Source: Solanum dulcamara (Eukaryota > Streptophyta > Magnoliopsida > Solanales > Solanaceae). From it: DNA of 64,000 bases. A program made the translations under genes and the position numbers. Positions 45,531 through 59,345 of the stretch are shown here, one piece after another (the stretch's first letter is position 1; each line of letters opens with the position of its first letter). The stretch is taken from positions 1 through 64,000 of the forward strand of contig NC_077239.1 of the NCBI RefSeq assembly GCF_947179165.1, given 5' to 3'. The notes beneath the pieces are model-generated. The model was not told where the DNA came from. It saw only the letters and a program-made list of their open reading frames with translations, and made no database searches.

Positions 45531-47723
45531 TAGAGGGGTTTAGGAATATTTTATAGGCGACGCAATAAGAATTAGGTGATTTTGTGAGTTTTTCGTGTAT
45601 GTTAGCCCACAGATTTTTTAGGTGTCGGGGGTTCAGGTCGAATTTTCTTGGATTCTACTATAGTAGCTCCGTAACGAACTAGGGAATGACTTCAGTAGCC
45701 CCGGCGACGCTTTAGAAGGGTTTAGGAGCATTTCTTTGGCGACGCAATAGGAATTAGGCAATTTTGCCAGTTGTTCATTTGTGTTAGTGCACAGATTTTT
45801 TAGGTACCAAAGGTCCGGCCGAATTTTCTTGGATTCTTACATAGTAGCATTCGTAATGACCAGGAGAACGAATCTAGTAGCCCCGGAGGCGCATTAGAGG
45901 GATTTAAGATCATTTTATTGGCAATAAAATAGGAATTAGGCGATTTTGCAAGTTTTTCGTGTGTTTTAGCCTACAGATTTTTTAGGAGCCGAGGGTTTGG
46001 GTCGAATATTTTTGGATTATTCCATAGTAACATCTGTAACGACCTAGGGGAACTACTTCAGTAGCCCCAACGGCGCTTTAGAGGGGTTTAGAAGCATTTT
46101 ATTGGCGACGCAATAGAAATTAGGCAATTTTGCTAGTTTTTCGTGTGTGTTAGCCCACAGATTTTTTAGGTGCCGGGGGTCCGGGTTGAATTTTCTTGGA
46201 TCCTTCCATAGTAGCATACGTAACGACCCAGGGAATGACTCCAGTAGCCCCGGCGGTGCTTTAGAAGGGATTAGGAGTATTTTATTGGCGACGCAATAGG
46301 ATTTAGGCTATTTTGCCAGATTTCGTGTGTGTTAGCCCACGGATATTTTAGGTGCCGGGTGTCCGGGTCGGATTTCTTAGATTCTTCCATAATAGAATCC
46401 GTAAGGACATAGGGAATGACTCCAGTAGCCCCGACGGTGCTTTAGTAGGGTTTAGGAGCATTGTTTTGGCGATGCCATAGGAATTAGGCGATTTTGCCAG
46501 TTTTTCATTTGTGTTAGCCCACAGAATTTTTAGGTGCCGGGGGTCCTGGTTGAATTTTCTTGAATTCTTTCATAGTAGCATCCTTAACGACCTAGGGAAC
46601 GACTCTAGTAGCCTCAGTGGCGCTTTAGAGCGGTTTAGGAGCATTTTAATTACAATGCAATAGTAATTAGGTGATTTTGCCAGTTTTTCATGTGTGTTAA
46701 CCCACAGATTTTTTAGGTGCCGGAGGTCCGTGTCCAATTTTCTTGGATTCTTCTATAGTAACGTCCGTAACGACCTAGGTAATGACTCTAGTAGCCCCGG
46801 CGGTGCTTTAGAAGGGTTTAGAAGCATTTTATTGGCGACGCAATAGAAATTAGGCGATTTTGCCAGTTTTTCGTGGGTGTTAGCCCACAAAATTTTTAAG
46901 TGCCGGGGGTCCGGGTCGAATTCTCTTGGATTCTTCCATAATAGCATTTGTAACTACCTAGGGAACGACACTAGTAGCCCCAGAGGTTCTTTAGAGGGGT
47001 TTAGGAAAATTTTATTGGCAATGAAATAGGAATTAGGCAATTTTGCCAATTTTTTGTGTGTGTTAGCAAATGGATTTTTTAGGTGCCGGGGGTCCGGGTC
47101 GAATGTTCTTGGATTCTTCCATAGTAGCATCCGTAACAACCTAGGAAACAACTCCAGTAGCCCTGGCAGCACTTTAGAAAAGTTTAGGAGCATTTTATTC
47201 ACGACACAATAGGAATTAGGTGATTTTGCTAGTTTTTTGTATGTGTTAGCCTACAGAATTTTTAGGTGCTGGGGGTCCGGGTTGAATTTTCTTGGATTCT
47301 TCCGTTGTAGCATCCGTAACGACCAAGGGAACGACTCCAGTAGCCCCAGCAGCGCCCTAGAGGGGTTTAAGAGCATTTTATTGGCGACGCAATAGAAATT
47401 AGGCAATTTTGCCAGTTTTTTGTGTGTGTTAGCCCACAGATTTTTTAGGTACTGCGGGTCCGGGTCGAATTTTATTGGATTCTTCCATAGTAGCATCCGT
47501 AAGGATCTAGGGAACGACCTCAGTAGCCCCAGGGGCGCTTTAGAAGGGTTTAGCAGCATTTTATTGGCGACGCAATAGGAATTAGGCGATTTTGCCAGTT
47601 TTTCGTATGTGTTAGGCCATAGATTTTTTAGGTGTCGGGGGTACGGGTTGAATTTTCTTGGATACTTTCATAGTAGCATCCTTAATGACCTAGTCAACAA
47701 CTCTAGTAGCCCTAGTGGTTCTT
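45531..47723 (+). repeat. 2193-bp block D, copy 1 (12 monomers)
   Basis: Begins TAGAGGGGTTTAGGAATATT and repeats with offset 2193 from 47724. Marks are ATAGTAGCTCCGTAACGAAC, GAGCCGAGGGTTTGGG, GTTAGCAAATGGATTTTT and TTCTTCCGTTGTAGC. The last part (about 47100-47630) is made of monomers related to the 38-41 kb block. It joins B-type sequence near 47630, within or next to AGGTGTCGGGGGT, so the block is a mosaic. Confidence 0.85.
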
Positions 47724-49790
47724 TAGAGGGGTTTAGGAACATTTTATAGGCGACGCAATAAGAATTAGGTGATTTTGTGCGTTTTTCGTGTATGTTAGCC
47801 CACAGATTTTTTAGGTGTCGGGGGTTCAGGTCGAATTTTCTTGGATTCTACTATAGTAGCTCCGTAACGAACTAGGGAATGACTTCAGTAGCCCCAGCGA
47901 CGCTTTAGAAGGGTTTAGGAGCATTTCATTGGCGACGCAATAGGAATTAGGCGATTTTGCCAGTTTTTCATTTGTGTTAGTGCACAGATTTTTTAGGTGC
48001 CGAAGGTCCGGCCGAATTTTCTTGGATTCTTACATAGTAGCATTCGTAATGACCAGGAGAACGAATCTAGTAGCCCCAGAGGCGCATTAGAGGGATTTAA
48101 GATCATTTTATTGGCAATAAAATAGGAATTAGGCGATTTTGCAAGTTTTTCGTGTGTTTTAGCCTACAGATTTTTTAGGAGCCGAGGGTTTGGGTCGAAT
48201 ATTTTTGGATTATTCCATAGTAACATCTGTAACGACCTAGGGGAACTACTTCAGTAGCCCCAACGACGCTTTAGAGGTGTTTAGAAGCATTTTATTGGCG
48301 ACGCAATAGAAATTAGGCAATTTTGCTAGTTTTTCGTGTGTGTTAGCCCACAGATTTTTTAGGTGCCGGGGGTCCGGGTTGAATTTTCTTGGATCCTTCC
48401 ATAGTAGCATACGTAACGACCCAGGGAATGACTCCAGTAGCCCCGGCGGTGCTTTAGAAGGGATTAGGAGTATTTTATTGGCGACGCAAAAGGATTTAGG
48501 CTATTTTGCCAGATTTCGTGTGTGTTAGCCCACGGATATTTTAGGTGCCGGGTGTCCGGGTCGGATTTCTTAGATTCTTCCATAATAGCATCCGTAAGGA
48601 CATAGGGAATGACTCCAGTAGCCCCGACGGTGCTTTAGTAGGGTTTAGGAGCATTGTTTTGGCGATGCAATAGGAATTAGGCGATTTTGTTAGTTTTTCA
48701 TTTGTGTTAGCCCACAGAATTTTTAGGTGCCGGGGGTCCTGGTTGAATTTTCTTGAATTCTTTCATAGTAGCATCCTTAACGACCTAGGGAACGACTCTA
48801 GTAGCCTCAGTGGCGCTTTAGAGCGGTTTAGGAGCATTTTAATTGCAATGCAATAGTAATTAGGTGATTTTGCCAGTTTTTCATGTGTGTTAACCCACGA
48901 ATTTTTTAGGTGCCGGAGGTCCGTGTCCAATTTTCTTAGATTCTTCTATAGTAACGTCCGTAACGACCTAGGTAATGACTCTAGTAGCCCCGGCGGTGCT
49001 TTAGAAGGGTTTAGAAGCATTTTATTGGCGACGCAATAGAAATTAGGCGATTTTGCCAGTTTTTCGTGGGTGTTAGCCCACAAAATTTTTAAGTGCCGGG
49101 GGTCCGGGTCGAATTCTCTTGGATTCTTCCATAATAGCATTTGTAACTACCTAGGGAACGACACTAGTAGCCCCAGAGGTGCTTTAGAGGGGTTTAGGAA
49201 AATTTTATTGGCAATGAAATAGGAATTAGGCAATTTTGCCAATTTTTTGTGTGTGTTAGCAAATGGATTTTTTAGGTGCCGGGGGTCCGGGTCGAATGTT
49301 CTTGGATTCTTCCATAGTAGCATCCGTAACAACCTAGGAAACAACTCCAGTAGCCTTGGCAGCGCTTTAGAAAGGTTTAGGAGCATTTTATTCATGACAT
49401 AATAAGAATTAGGTGATTTTGCTAGTTTTTTGTGTGTGTTAGCCCACAGATTTTTTAGGTGCTGCGGGTCCGGGTTGAATTTTCTTGGATTCTTCCGTTG
49501 TAGCATCCGTAACGACCAAGGGAACGACTCCAGTAGCCCCGGCAGCGCCCTAGAGGGGTTTAGGAGCATTTTATTGGCGACGCAATAGAAATTAGGTAAT
49601 TTTGCCAGTTTTTTGTTTGTGTTAGCCCACGGATTTTTTTGGTACTGCGGGTCCGGGTTGAATTTTCTTGGATTCTTCCATAGTAGCATCCGTAAGGACC
49701 TAGGGAATGACCTCAGTAGCCCCAGGGGCGCTTTAGAAGGGTTTAGCAGCATTTTATTGGCGACGCAATAGGAATTAGGCGATTTTGCCA
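47724..49790 (+). repeat. 2193-bp block D, copy 2, cut short
   Basis: Nearly identical to copy 1. It ends within GCCAGTTTTTCATTTGTG near 49790, where the sequence switches to the B-type series also found at 42030. The copies share 64-codon open frames at 46753 and 48946, which are repeat by-products. Confidence 0.85.
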
Positions 49791-52700
49791 GTTTTTCATT
49801 TGTGTTTGCCTATAAATTTTTTAGGTGCCGGGGATCCGAGTTGAATTTTCCTGGATTCTTTCATAGTAGCATCCTTAATGACCTAGGGAACAACTCTAGT
49901 AGCCCCAGTGGTGCTTTAGAGGGGTTTAGGAACATTTTATATGCGACGCAATAAGTATTAGGTGATTTTGCGGGTTTTTCGTGTATGTTAGCCCACAGAT
50001 TTTTTAGGTGTCGGGGGTTCAGGTTGAATTTTTCTTGGATTCTACTATAGTAGCGTCCGTAACGACCTAGGGAATGACTTTAGTAGCCCCGGTGACGCTT
50101 TGGAAGGGTTTAGGAGTATTTCTTTGGTGACACAATAGGAATTAGGGGATTTTTTGCTAGTTTTTTATGTGTGTTAGCCATAGCTTTTTAGATGTTATGG
50201 GTCCGGGTTGAATTTTCTTGAATTCTTCCATTGTAGCATCCGTATCGACCTAGGGAATGACTCTAATAGCCCCGTCGGCGCTTTAGAGGGGTTAAGGAGC
50301 ATTTTTATTGGCGACGCAATACGAATTAGGCAATTTTGCCAGTTTTTTGTGTGTATAGGACCACAGAATTTTTAGGTGCCGGGAGCTCGGGTCGAATTTT
50401 CTTGGATTCTTCCACAGTAGCATCTGTAACGACCTAGGGAACGACCTCAGTAGCCCCGGCGACGCTTTAGATGGGTTTAGGAGCATTTTATTGGCGACGC
50501 AATAGGAATTAGGTGATTTTCCCAATTTTTCGTGTGTGTTAGAGCACAGATTTTTAAGATACCAGGGGTCCGCGTCGAATTTTCTTGGATTCTTCCATAG
50601 TAGCATCCGTAACGACCTTGGGAACGACTCTAGTAGCCCCAACAGCGCTTTAGAAGGGTTTAGAAATATTTAATTTGCGACAGAATAGGAATTAGGCGAT
50701 TTTGCCAGTTTTTCGTTTGTGTTAGCGCACAACTTTTTTAGGTGCCGAAGGTCCTGGCCGAATTTTCTTAGATTCTTACATAGTAGCATTCATAACGACC
50801 AGGATAACGAATCTAGTAATCCCAGAAGCACATTAGAGGGATTTAAGATTATTTTATTGGCAATAAAATAGGAATTAAGCGATTTTGCCAGTTTTTCGTG
50901 TGTGTTAGCCCACAGATTTTTTAGGAGCCGGGGGTTTGGGTCGATTTTTTTTGGATTATTCCATAGTAACATCCGTAACGACCTAGGGGAAATACTTCAG
51001 TATCCCCGGCGGTGCTTTAGAGGTGTTTAGGAGCATTTTATTGGCGACGCAACAGAAATTAGGCAATTTTGCCAGCTTTTCGTGTGTGTTAGCCCACAGA
51101 TTTTTTAGGTGCCGGGGGTCCGAGTTGAATTTTCTTGGATTCTTCCATAGTAGCATCTGTAATGACCTAGGGATCGACTCCAGTAGCCGCGGCAGCGCTT
51201 TAGAAAGGTTTAGAAATATTTTATTGGCTACGCAATAGGAATTAGGCGATTTTGCCAGTTTTTCATTTATGTTAGCCCACAGATTTTTTAGGTGACGAAG
51301 CTCCTAGCCGAATTTTCTTGGATTCTTATATATTAGCATCTGTAACGACCAGGAGAACGAATCTAGTAGCCCCGGAGGCACCTTAGAGGGGTTTACGATC
51401 ATTTTATTGGCAATAAAATAGGAATTAGGCGATTTTGTCAGTTTTTCGTGTGTGTTAGCTCACGGATTTTTTAGGTGCCGGAGTTCAGGTCGCATTTTCT
51501 TGGATGCTTCCATAGTAGCATCCGTAACGACCTAGGGAACTCCTTCAGTAGCCCCGGCGGCGCTTTAGAGGGGTTTAGGAGCATTTTATTGGCGACGCAA
51601 TAGGAATTAGGCAATTTTGCCAGTTTTTCGTGTGTGTTAGCCCATATATTTTTTAGGTGCCGGGGGTCCGGGTCGTAATTTCTTGGAATCTTCCATAGTA
51701 GCATCCGTAACGACCTAGGGAACAACTCCATTAGCCCCGACAACACTTTAGAAGGGTTTAGGAATATTTTCTTGGCAACGCAATAGGAATTAGGCGATTT
51801 TGCCAGTTTTTCGTGTGTATTAGCCCACAAACTTTTTGGGTGTCGTAAGTCCGGGCCGAAGTTTCTTAGATTCTTTCATAGTAGCATCCGTAACGACCTG
51901 GAGAACAAATCTAGTAGCCCCGAATGCACTTTAGAGGGGTTTAGGAGCATTGTTTTGCCAATAAAATAGAAATTAGGCTATTTTGCCAGTTTTTCGTGTG
52001 TGTTAGCCTACATATTTTTTAGGTGCCGGGGGTTTGGGTTGAATTTTCTTGGATTATTCCATAGTAACGCCGTAACGACCTAGGGAATGACTTCAGTAGC
52101 CCCGACGATAATTTAGAGGGGTCTAGGAGCATTTTATGTACAATGAAATAGGAATTAAGCGATTTTGCCTGTTTTTCGTGTGTTAGCCCATAGATTTTTT
52201 AGGTGCCGGAGGTCCGGGTCGAATTTTCTTGGATTCTTCCATACTAGCGTCCATAACGACTTAGGAAACGACTCCAGTAGCCCCGGTGGTGCTTTAGAAG
52301 GGTTTAGGAGCATTTTATTGGCGATGCAATGGGAATTAGGCGATTTTGCCACTTTTTCATTTGTGTTAGCCCACAAATTTTTTAGGTGTTGGGGGTACGG
52401 GTTGAATTTTCTTGGATACTTTCATAGTAGCATCCTTAATGACCTAGGGAACAACTCTAGTAGCCCCAATGGTTCTTTAGAGGGGTTTAGGAACATTTTA
52501 TAGGCGACGCAATAAGAATTAGGTGATTTTGTGAGTTTTTCGTGTATGTTAGCCCACAAATTTTTTAGGTGTCGGGGGTTCAGGTCGAATTTTCTTGGAT
52601 TCTACTATAGTAGCTCCGTAACGAACTAGGGAATGACTTCAGTAGCCCCGGCGACGCTTTAGAAGGGTTTAGGAGCATTTCTTTGGCGACGCAATAGGAA

Positions 52701-53060
52701 TTAGGCGATTTTGCCAGTTTTTCATTTGTGTTAGCGCACAGATTTTTTAGGTGCCGAAGGTCCAGCGAATTTTCTTGGATTCTTACATAGTAGCATTCGT
52801 AATGAACTGGAGAACGAATCTAGTAGCCCCGAAGGCGCATTAGAGGGATTTAAGATCATTTTATTGGCAATAAAATAGGAATTAGGCGATTTTGCAAGTT
52901 TTTCGTGTGTTTTAGCCTACAAATTTTTTAGGAGCCGGGGGTTTGGGTCGAATATTTTTGGATTATTCCATAGTAACATCTGTAACGACCTAGGGGAACT
53001 ACTTCAGTAGCCCCAACGGCGCTTTAGAGGGGTTTAGAAGCATTTTATTGGCGATGCAAT
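49790..53060 (+). repeat. Second copy of block B and part of D, offset 6948
   Basis: Corresponds to about 42040-46140, with offset 6948 (6947 further on), but has the intact satellite site where copy 1 has the insert. Monomer-by-monomer similarity is very high; for example, 50292-50642 differs at only a few bases from 43344-43694. Near 53050-53120 it switches from D-type to sequence matching about 38500. Confidence 0.85.
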
Positions 53061-56000
53061 AGAAATTAGACAATTTTGCTAGTTTTTCGTGTGTGTTAGC
53101 CCATAGATTTTTTAGGTGCCGGGGGTCCGGGCTGAATTTTCTTAGATTCTTCCATAGTAGCATCCGTAATGACCTGGAGAATGACTCCAGTAGCCCCGGC
53201 TGCACTTTAGAGGAGTTTTGGATCATTTTACTGGCGACGCAACAGGAATTAGGCGATATTGCCAGTTTTTCGTGTGTGTGAGCCCACAGATTTTTGAGGT
53301 GCCGGGAGTTTGGGTTGAATTTTCTTGAATTCTTCTATAGTAACGTCGTAACGACCTAGGGAATGACTTCAGTAGCCCCAACGGCGCTTTAGAGGGGTCT
53401 AGGAGCATTTTATGTGCAATGAAATAAGAATTAAACGATTTTAGGTGCCCAGGGTCCGGATCGAATTTTCTTGGATTCTTCCATACTAGCATCCGTAACA
53501 ACCTAGGAAACAACTCCAGTAGCCCCGGCAGCGCTTTATAAGGGTTTAGGAGCATTTTATTCACGACATAATAGGAATTAGGTGATTTTGCCAGTTTTTT
53601 TGTGTGTTAGCCCACAGATTTTTTAGGTGCTGGGGGTTTGGGTTGAATTTTCTAAGATTCTTCCATTGTAGCATCCGTAACGACCAAGGGAACGACTCCA
53701 GTAGCCCCGGTAGCGCTCTAGAGGGGTTAGGAGCATTTTATTGGCGACGCAATAGAAATTAGGCAATTTTGCCAGTTTTTTGTGTGTGTTAGCCCACAGA
53801 TATTTTAGGTACCACGGGTCCGGGTCGAATTTTCTTGGATTCTTCCATAGTAGCATCTGTAAGGACCTAGGGAACGACCTCAGTAGCCCCAGGGGCGCTT
53901 TAGAAGGGTTTAGCAGCATTTTATTGGCGACGCAATAAGAATTAGGCGATTTTGCCAGTTGTTCGTGTGTGTTAGGCCACAGATTTTTTAGGTGTCAGGG
54001 GTCCGGATTGAATTTTCTTGGATTCTTCCATAATAGCATCCGTAACGACCTAGGAATGACTTTTGTAGCCCCGGTGGCGCTTTAGAAGGGTTTAGGAGCA
54101 TTTTATTGGCGACGCAATAGGAATTAAGCAATTTTGCTAGTTGTTCGTGTGTGTTAGCCCACGGATTTTTTAGGTGCCGGGGGTTCGGATCGCATTTTCT
54201 TGGATGATTCCATAGTAGCATCCGTAATGACCCAAAAAACGACTGTAGTAGCCCAGCAGGGCTTTAGAAGGAATTAGGAGCATTTTATTGGCGACGCAAT
54301 AGAAATTAGGCAATGTTGCCAGTTTTCCATGTGTGTTAGCCCACAGATTTTTTAGGTGCTTGGTGTCCTGATCAAAATTTCTTGGATACTTCCATAGTAG
54401 CATCCGTAACGACCTAGGGAACGATTTCAGTATACCCAGTGGAGCTTTGAAGGGGTTTAAGAGCATTTTATTGGCGACGGAATAGGAATTAGGTGATTTT
54501 GCTAGTTTTTCGTGTGTATTAGCCCATAGATTTTTTAGGTGCCGGGGGTCCGGGCTGAATTTTCTTATATTCTTCCATAATAGCATCCGTAATGACCTGG
54601 AGAATGACTCCAGTAGCCCCGATCGAACTTTAGAGGAGTTTAGGATTATTTTACTGGCGACTCAATAGGAATTAGGTGATATTGCCAGTTTTTCATGTAT
54701 GTGAGCCCACAGATTTTTTAGGTGCCGGAAGTTTGGGTTGAATTTTCTTGGATTCTTTCATAGTAACACCGTAACGACCTAGGGAATGACTTCAGTAGCC
54801 CCAACGGCGCTTTAGAGGGGTCTAGGAGCATTTTATGTGCAATTAAATAAGAATTAAGCGATTTTAGGTGCCTAGGGTACGGATCGAATTTTCTTGGATT
54901 CTTCCATATTAGCATCCGTAACAACCTAGGAAACAACTCCAGTAGCCCCGGCAGCGCTTTAGAAAGGTTTAGGAGCATTTTATTCACGACACAATAGGAA
55001 TTAGGTGATTTTGCTAGTTTTTTGTGTGTGTTAGCCCATAGATATTTTAGGTGCTGCGGGTCCGGGTTGAATTTTCTTGGATTCTTCCATTGTAGCATCC
55101 GTAACGACCAAGGTAATGACTCCAGTAGCCCCGGTAGCGCCCTAGAGGGGTTTAGGAGCATTTTATTGGCGACGCAATAGAAATTAGGCAATTTTGCTAG
55201 TTTTTTGTGTGTGTTAGCCCACGGATTGTTTAGGTACCGCGGGTTCGGGTCGAAATTTCTTGGAATCTTCCATAGTAGCATTCGTAAGGACCTAGGGAAC
55301 GACCTTAGTAGCCCCAGGGGCACTTTAGAAGGGTTTAGCAGCATTTTATTGGCGACGCAATAGGAATTAGGCGATTTTGCCAGTTTTTCGTATGTGTTAG
55401 GCCATAGATTTTTTAGGTGTCGGGGGTCTGGATTGAATTTTCTTGAATTCTTCTATAGTAGCATCCGTAACGACCTAGGAATGACTTTTGTAGCCCCGGT
55501 GGCGCTTTAGAAGGGTTCAGGAGCATTTTATTGGCGACGCAATAGGAATTAAGCAATTTTGCTAGTTTTTCGTGTGTTTTAGCCCACAGATTTTTAGGTG
55601 CCTGGGGTCCAAGTTGAATTTTCTTGGATTCTTCCATAGTAGCATCCCTAACGACATAGGGAATGACTCCAGTAGCTGCGACAGTGCTTTAGAAGGGTTT
55701 AGAAATATTTTATTGGCGACGCAATAGGAATTAAGCGATTTTGCCAGTTTTTCATTTATGTTAGCGCACAAATTTTTTAGGTTTCGAAGCTCCTAGCTGA
55801 ATTTTCTTGAATTATTACATAGTAGCATCCGTAACGACCAGGATAACGAATCTACTAGCCCCGGAGGCACTTTAGAGGGGTTTACGATCATTTTATTGGC
55901 AATAAAATAGGAATTAGGCGATTTTGTTAGTCTTTCGTGTGTGTTAGCCCATGGATTTTTTAGGAGCTGGGGGTACGGGTCGAATTGTTTTGGTTTATTC

Positions 56001-59000
56001 CATAGTAATATCCGTAACGACCTAGGGAACTCCTTTAGTAGCCCCGGCGGTGCTTTATAGGGGTTTAGGAGCATTTTATTGGCGATGCAATAGGAATTAG
56101 GCAATTTTGCCAGTTTTTCGTGTGTGTTAGCCCACATATTTTTTAGGTGCCGGGGGTTCGGGTCGTACTTTCTTGGATTCTTCCATAGTAGCATCCGTAA
56201 TGACCTGAAGAACGAATCTAGTAGCCCCGAATGCGCTTTAGAGGGGTTTAGGAGCATTTTATTGGCAATAATATAGGAATTAGGCTATTTTGCCAGTTTT
56301 TCGTGTGTGTTAGCCCACAGATTTTTTAGGTGCCGGGGATTTGGGTTGAATTTTCTTGGATTATTCCATAGTAACGCCGTAACGATGTAGGGAATGACTT
56401 CAGTAGCCCCGACGATGCTTTAGAGGGGTCTAGGAGCATTTTATGTGCAATAAAATAGGAATTAAGCGATTTTGCCTGTTTTTCGTGTGTTAGCTCATGG
56501 ATTTTTTAGGTGCCGGGGGTCCGGGACGAATTTTCTTAGATTCTTCCATACTAGCGTCCATAACGACCTAGGAAACGACTCCACTAGCCCCGTCGGTGCT
56601 TTAGAAGGGTTTAGGAGCATTTTATTGGCGATGCAATAGGAATTAGGCAATTTTGCCAGTTTTTCATTTGTGTTTCCCCACAAATTTTTTAGGTGTCGGG
56701 GGTCCGGGTTGAATTTTCCTGGATTCTTTCGTAGTAGCATCCTTAATGACCTAGGGAACAACTCTAGTAGCCCCAGTGGTGCTTTAGAGGAGTTTAGGAA
56801 CATTTTATATACGACGCAATAAGTATTAGGTGATTTTGCGAGTTTTTCGTGTATGTTAGCCCACAGATTTTTTAGGTGTCGGGGGTTCAGGTTGAATTTT
56901 CTTGGATTCTACTATAGTAGCGTCCGTAACGACCTAGGGAATGACTTTAGTAGCCCCGACGACGCTTTGGAAGGGTTTAGGAGTATTTCTTTGGTGACAC
57001 AATAGGAATTAGGGGATATTTTGCTAGTTTTTTATGTGTGTTAGCCATAGCTTTTTAGATGTTATGGGTCCGGGTTGAATTTTCTTTAATTCTTCCATTG
57101 TAGCATCCGTATCGACCTAGGGAATGACTCTAATAGCCCCGTCGGCGCTTTAGAGGGGTTAAGGAGCATTTTTATTGGCGACGCAATACGAATTAGGCAA
57201 TTTTGCCAGTTTTTTATGTGTATAGGACCACAGAATTTTTAGGTGCCGGGAGCTCGGGTCGAATTTTCCTGGATTCTTCCACAGTAGCATCTGTAACGAC
57301 CTAGGGAACGACCTCAGTAGCCCCGGCGACGCTTTAGATGGGTTTAGGAGCATTTTATTGGCGACGCAATAGGAATTAGGTGATTTTCCCAATTTTTCGT
57401 GTGTGTTAGATCACAGATTTTTAAGATACCGGGGGTCCGCGTCGAATTTTCTTGGATTCTTCCATAGTAGCATCCGTAACGACCTTGGGAACGACTCTAG
57501 TAGCCCCAGCAGCGCTTTAGAAGGGTTTAGAAATATTTAATTTGCGACAGAATAGGAATTAGGCGATTTTGCCAGTTTTTCGTTTGTGTTAGCGCACAAC
57601 TTTTTTAGGTGCCGAAGGTCCTGGCCGAATTTTCTTAGATTCTTACATAGTAGCATTCATAACGACCAGGAGAACGAATCTAGTAATCCCAGAAGCACAT
57701 TAGAGGGATTTAAGATTATTTTATTGGCAATAAAATAGGAATTAAGCAATTTTGCCAGTTTTTCGTGTGTGTTAGCCCACAGATTTTTTAGGATCCAGGG
57801 GTTTGGGTCAATTTTTTTTGGATTATTCCATAGTAACATCCGTAACGACCTAGGGAAAATACTTCAGTATCCCCGACGGCGCTTTAGAGGTGTTTAGGAG
57901 CATTTTATTGGCGACGCAATAGAAATTAGGCAATTTTGCCAGCTTTTCGTGTGTGTTAGCCCACAGATTTTTTAGGTGCCGGGGGTCCGAGTTGAATTTT
58001 CTTTGATTCTTCCATAGTAGCATCTTTAATGACCTAGGGATCGACTCCAGTAGCCGCAGCAGTGCTTTAGAAAGGTTTAGAAATATTTTATTGGCTACGC
58101 AATAAGAATTAGGCGATTTTGCCAGTTTTTCATTTATGTTAGCCCACAGATTTTTTAGGTGCCGAAGCTCCTAGCCGAAGTTTCTTGGATTCTTATATAT
58201 TAGCATATGTAACGACCAGGAGAACGAATCTAGTAGCCCCGGAGGCACTTTAGAGGGGTTTACGATCATTTTATTGGCAATAAAATAGGAATTAGGCGAT
58301 TTTGTCAGTTTTTCGTGTGTGTTAGCTCACGGATTTTTTAGGTGCCGGGAGTTCAGGTCGCATTTTCTTGGATGCTTCCATAGTAGCATCCGTAACGACC
58401 TAGGGAACTCCTTCAGTAGCCCCGGCGGCGCTTTAGAGGGGTTTAGGAGCATTTTATTGGCGACGCAATAGGAATTAGGCAATTTTGCCAGTTTTTCGTA
58501 TGTGTTAGCCCATATATTTTTTAGGTGCCGAGGGTCCGGGTCGTAATTTCTTGGAATATTCCATAGTAGCATCCGTAACGACCTAGGGAACGACTCCATT
58601 AGCCCCGACAACACTTTAGAAGGGTTTAGGAATATTTTCTTGGCAACGCAATAGGAATTAGGCGATTTTGCCAGTTTTTCGTGTGTATTAGCCCACAAAC
58701 TTTTTGGGTGTCGTAAGTCCGGGCCGAAGTTTCTTAGATTCTTTCATAGTAGCATCCGTAACGACCTGGAGAACAAATCTAGTAGCTCCAAATGCACTTT
58801 AGAGGGGTTTAGGAGCATTTGTTTGGCAATAAAATAGAAATTAGGCTATTTTGCCAGTTTTTTGTGTGTGTTAGCCCACAGATTTTTTAGGTGCCGGGGG
58901 TTTGGGTTGAATTTTCTTGGATTATTCCATAGTAATGCCGTAACGACCTAGGGAATGACTTCAGTAGCCCCGGCGATGATTTAGAGGGGTCTAGGAGCAT

Positions 59001-59345
59001 TTTATGTACAATGAAATAAGAATTAAGCGATTTTACCTGTTTTTCGTGTGTTAGCCCATAGATTTTTTAGGTGCCGGAGGTCCGGGTCGAATTTTCTTGG
59101 ATTCTTCCATACTAGCGTCCATAACGACTTAGGAAACGACTCCAGTAGCCCCGGTGGTGCTTTAGAAAGGTTTAGGAGCATTTTATTGGCGATGCAATGT
59201 GAATTAGGCGATTTTGCCACTTTTTCATTTGTGTTAGCCCACAAATTTTTTAGGTGTCGGGGGTACGGGTTGAATTTTCTTGGATTCTTTCATAGTAGCA
59301 TCCTTAATGACCTAGGGAACAACTCTAGTAGCCCCAGTGGTTCTT
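53060..59345 (+). repeat. Third large copy: 1425-bp repeats plus block B
   Basis: Matches about 38450-42178 at offset 14612-14614, including both 1425-bp repeats with their short monomers, and then 43011-45530 at offset 13815. Against the second copy the offset is 6867-6868. It has the intact satellite site at 56790-56826. Confidence 0.87.

Noticed and set aside
45218..45556. Plus-strand open frames (for example 112 codons here and at 52165, 117 codons at 33399) as genes
   Set aside because: They are the antisense reading of the same monomer, open only where the usual TAG in CAATAGG is mutated, and they recur wherever the block is duplicated.
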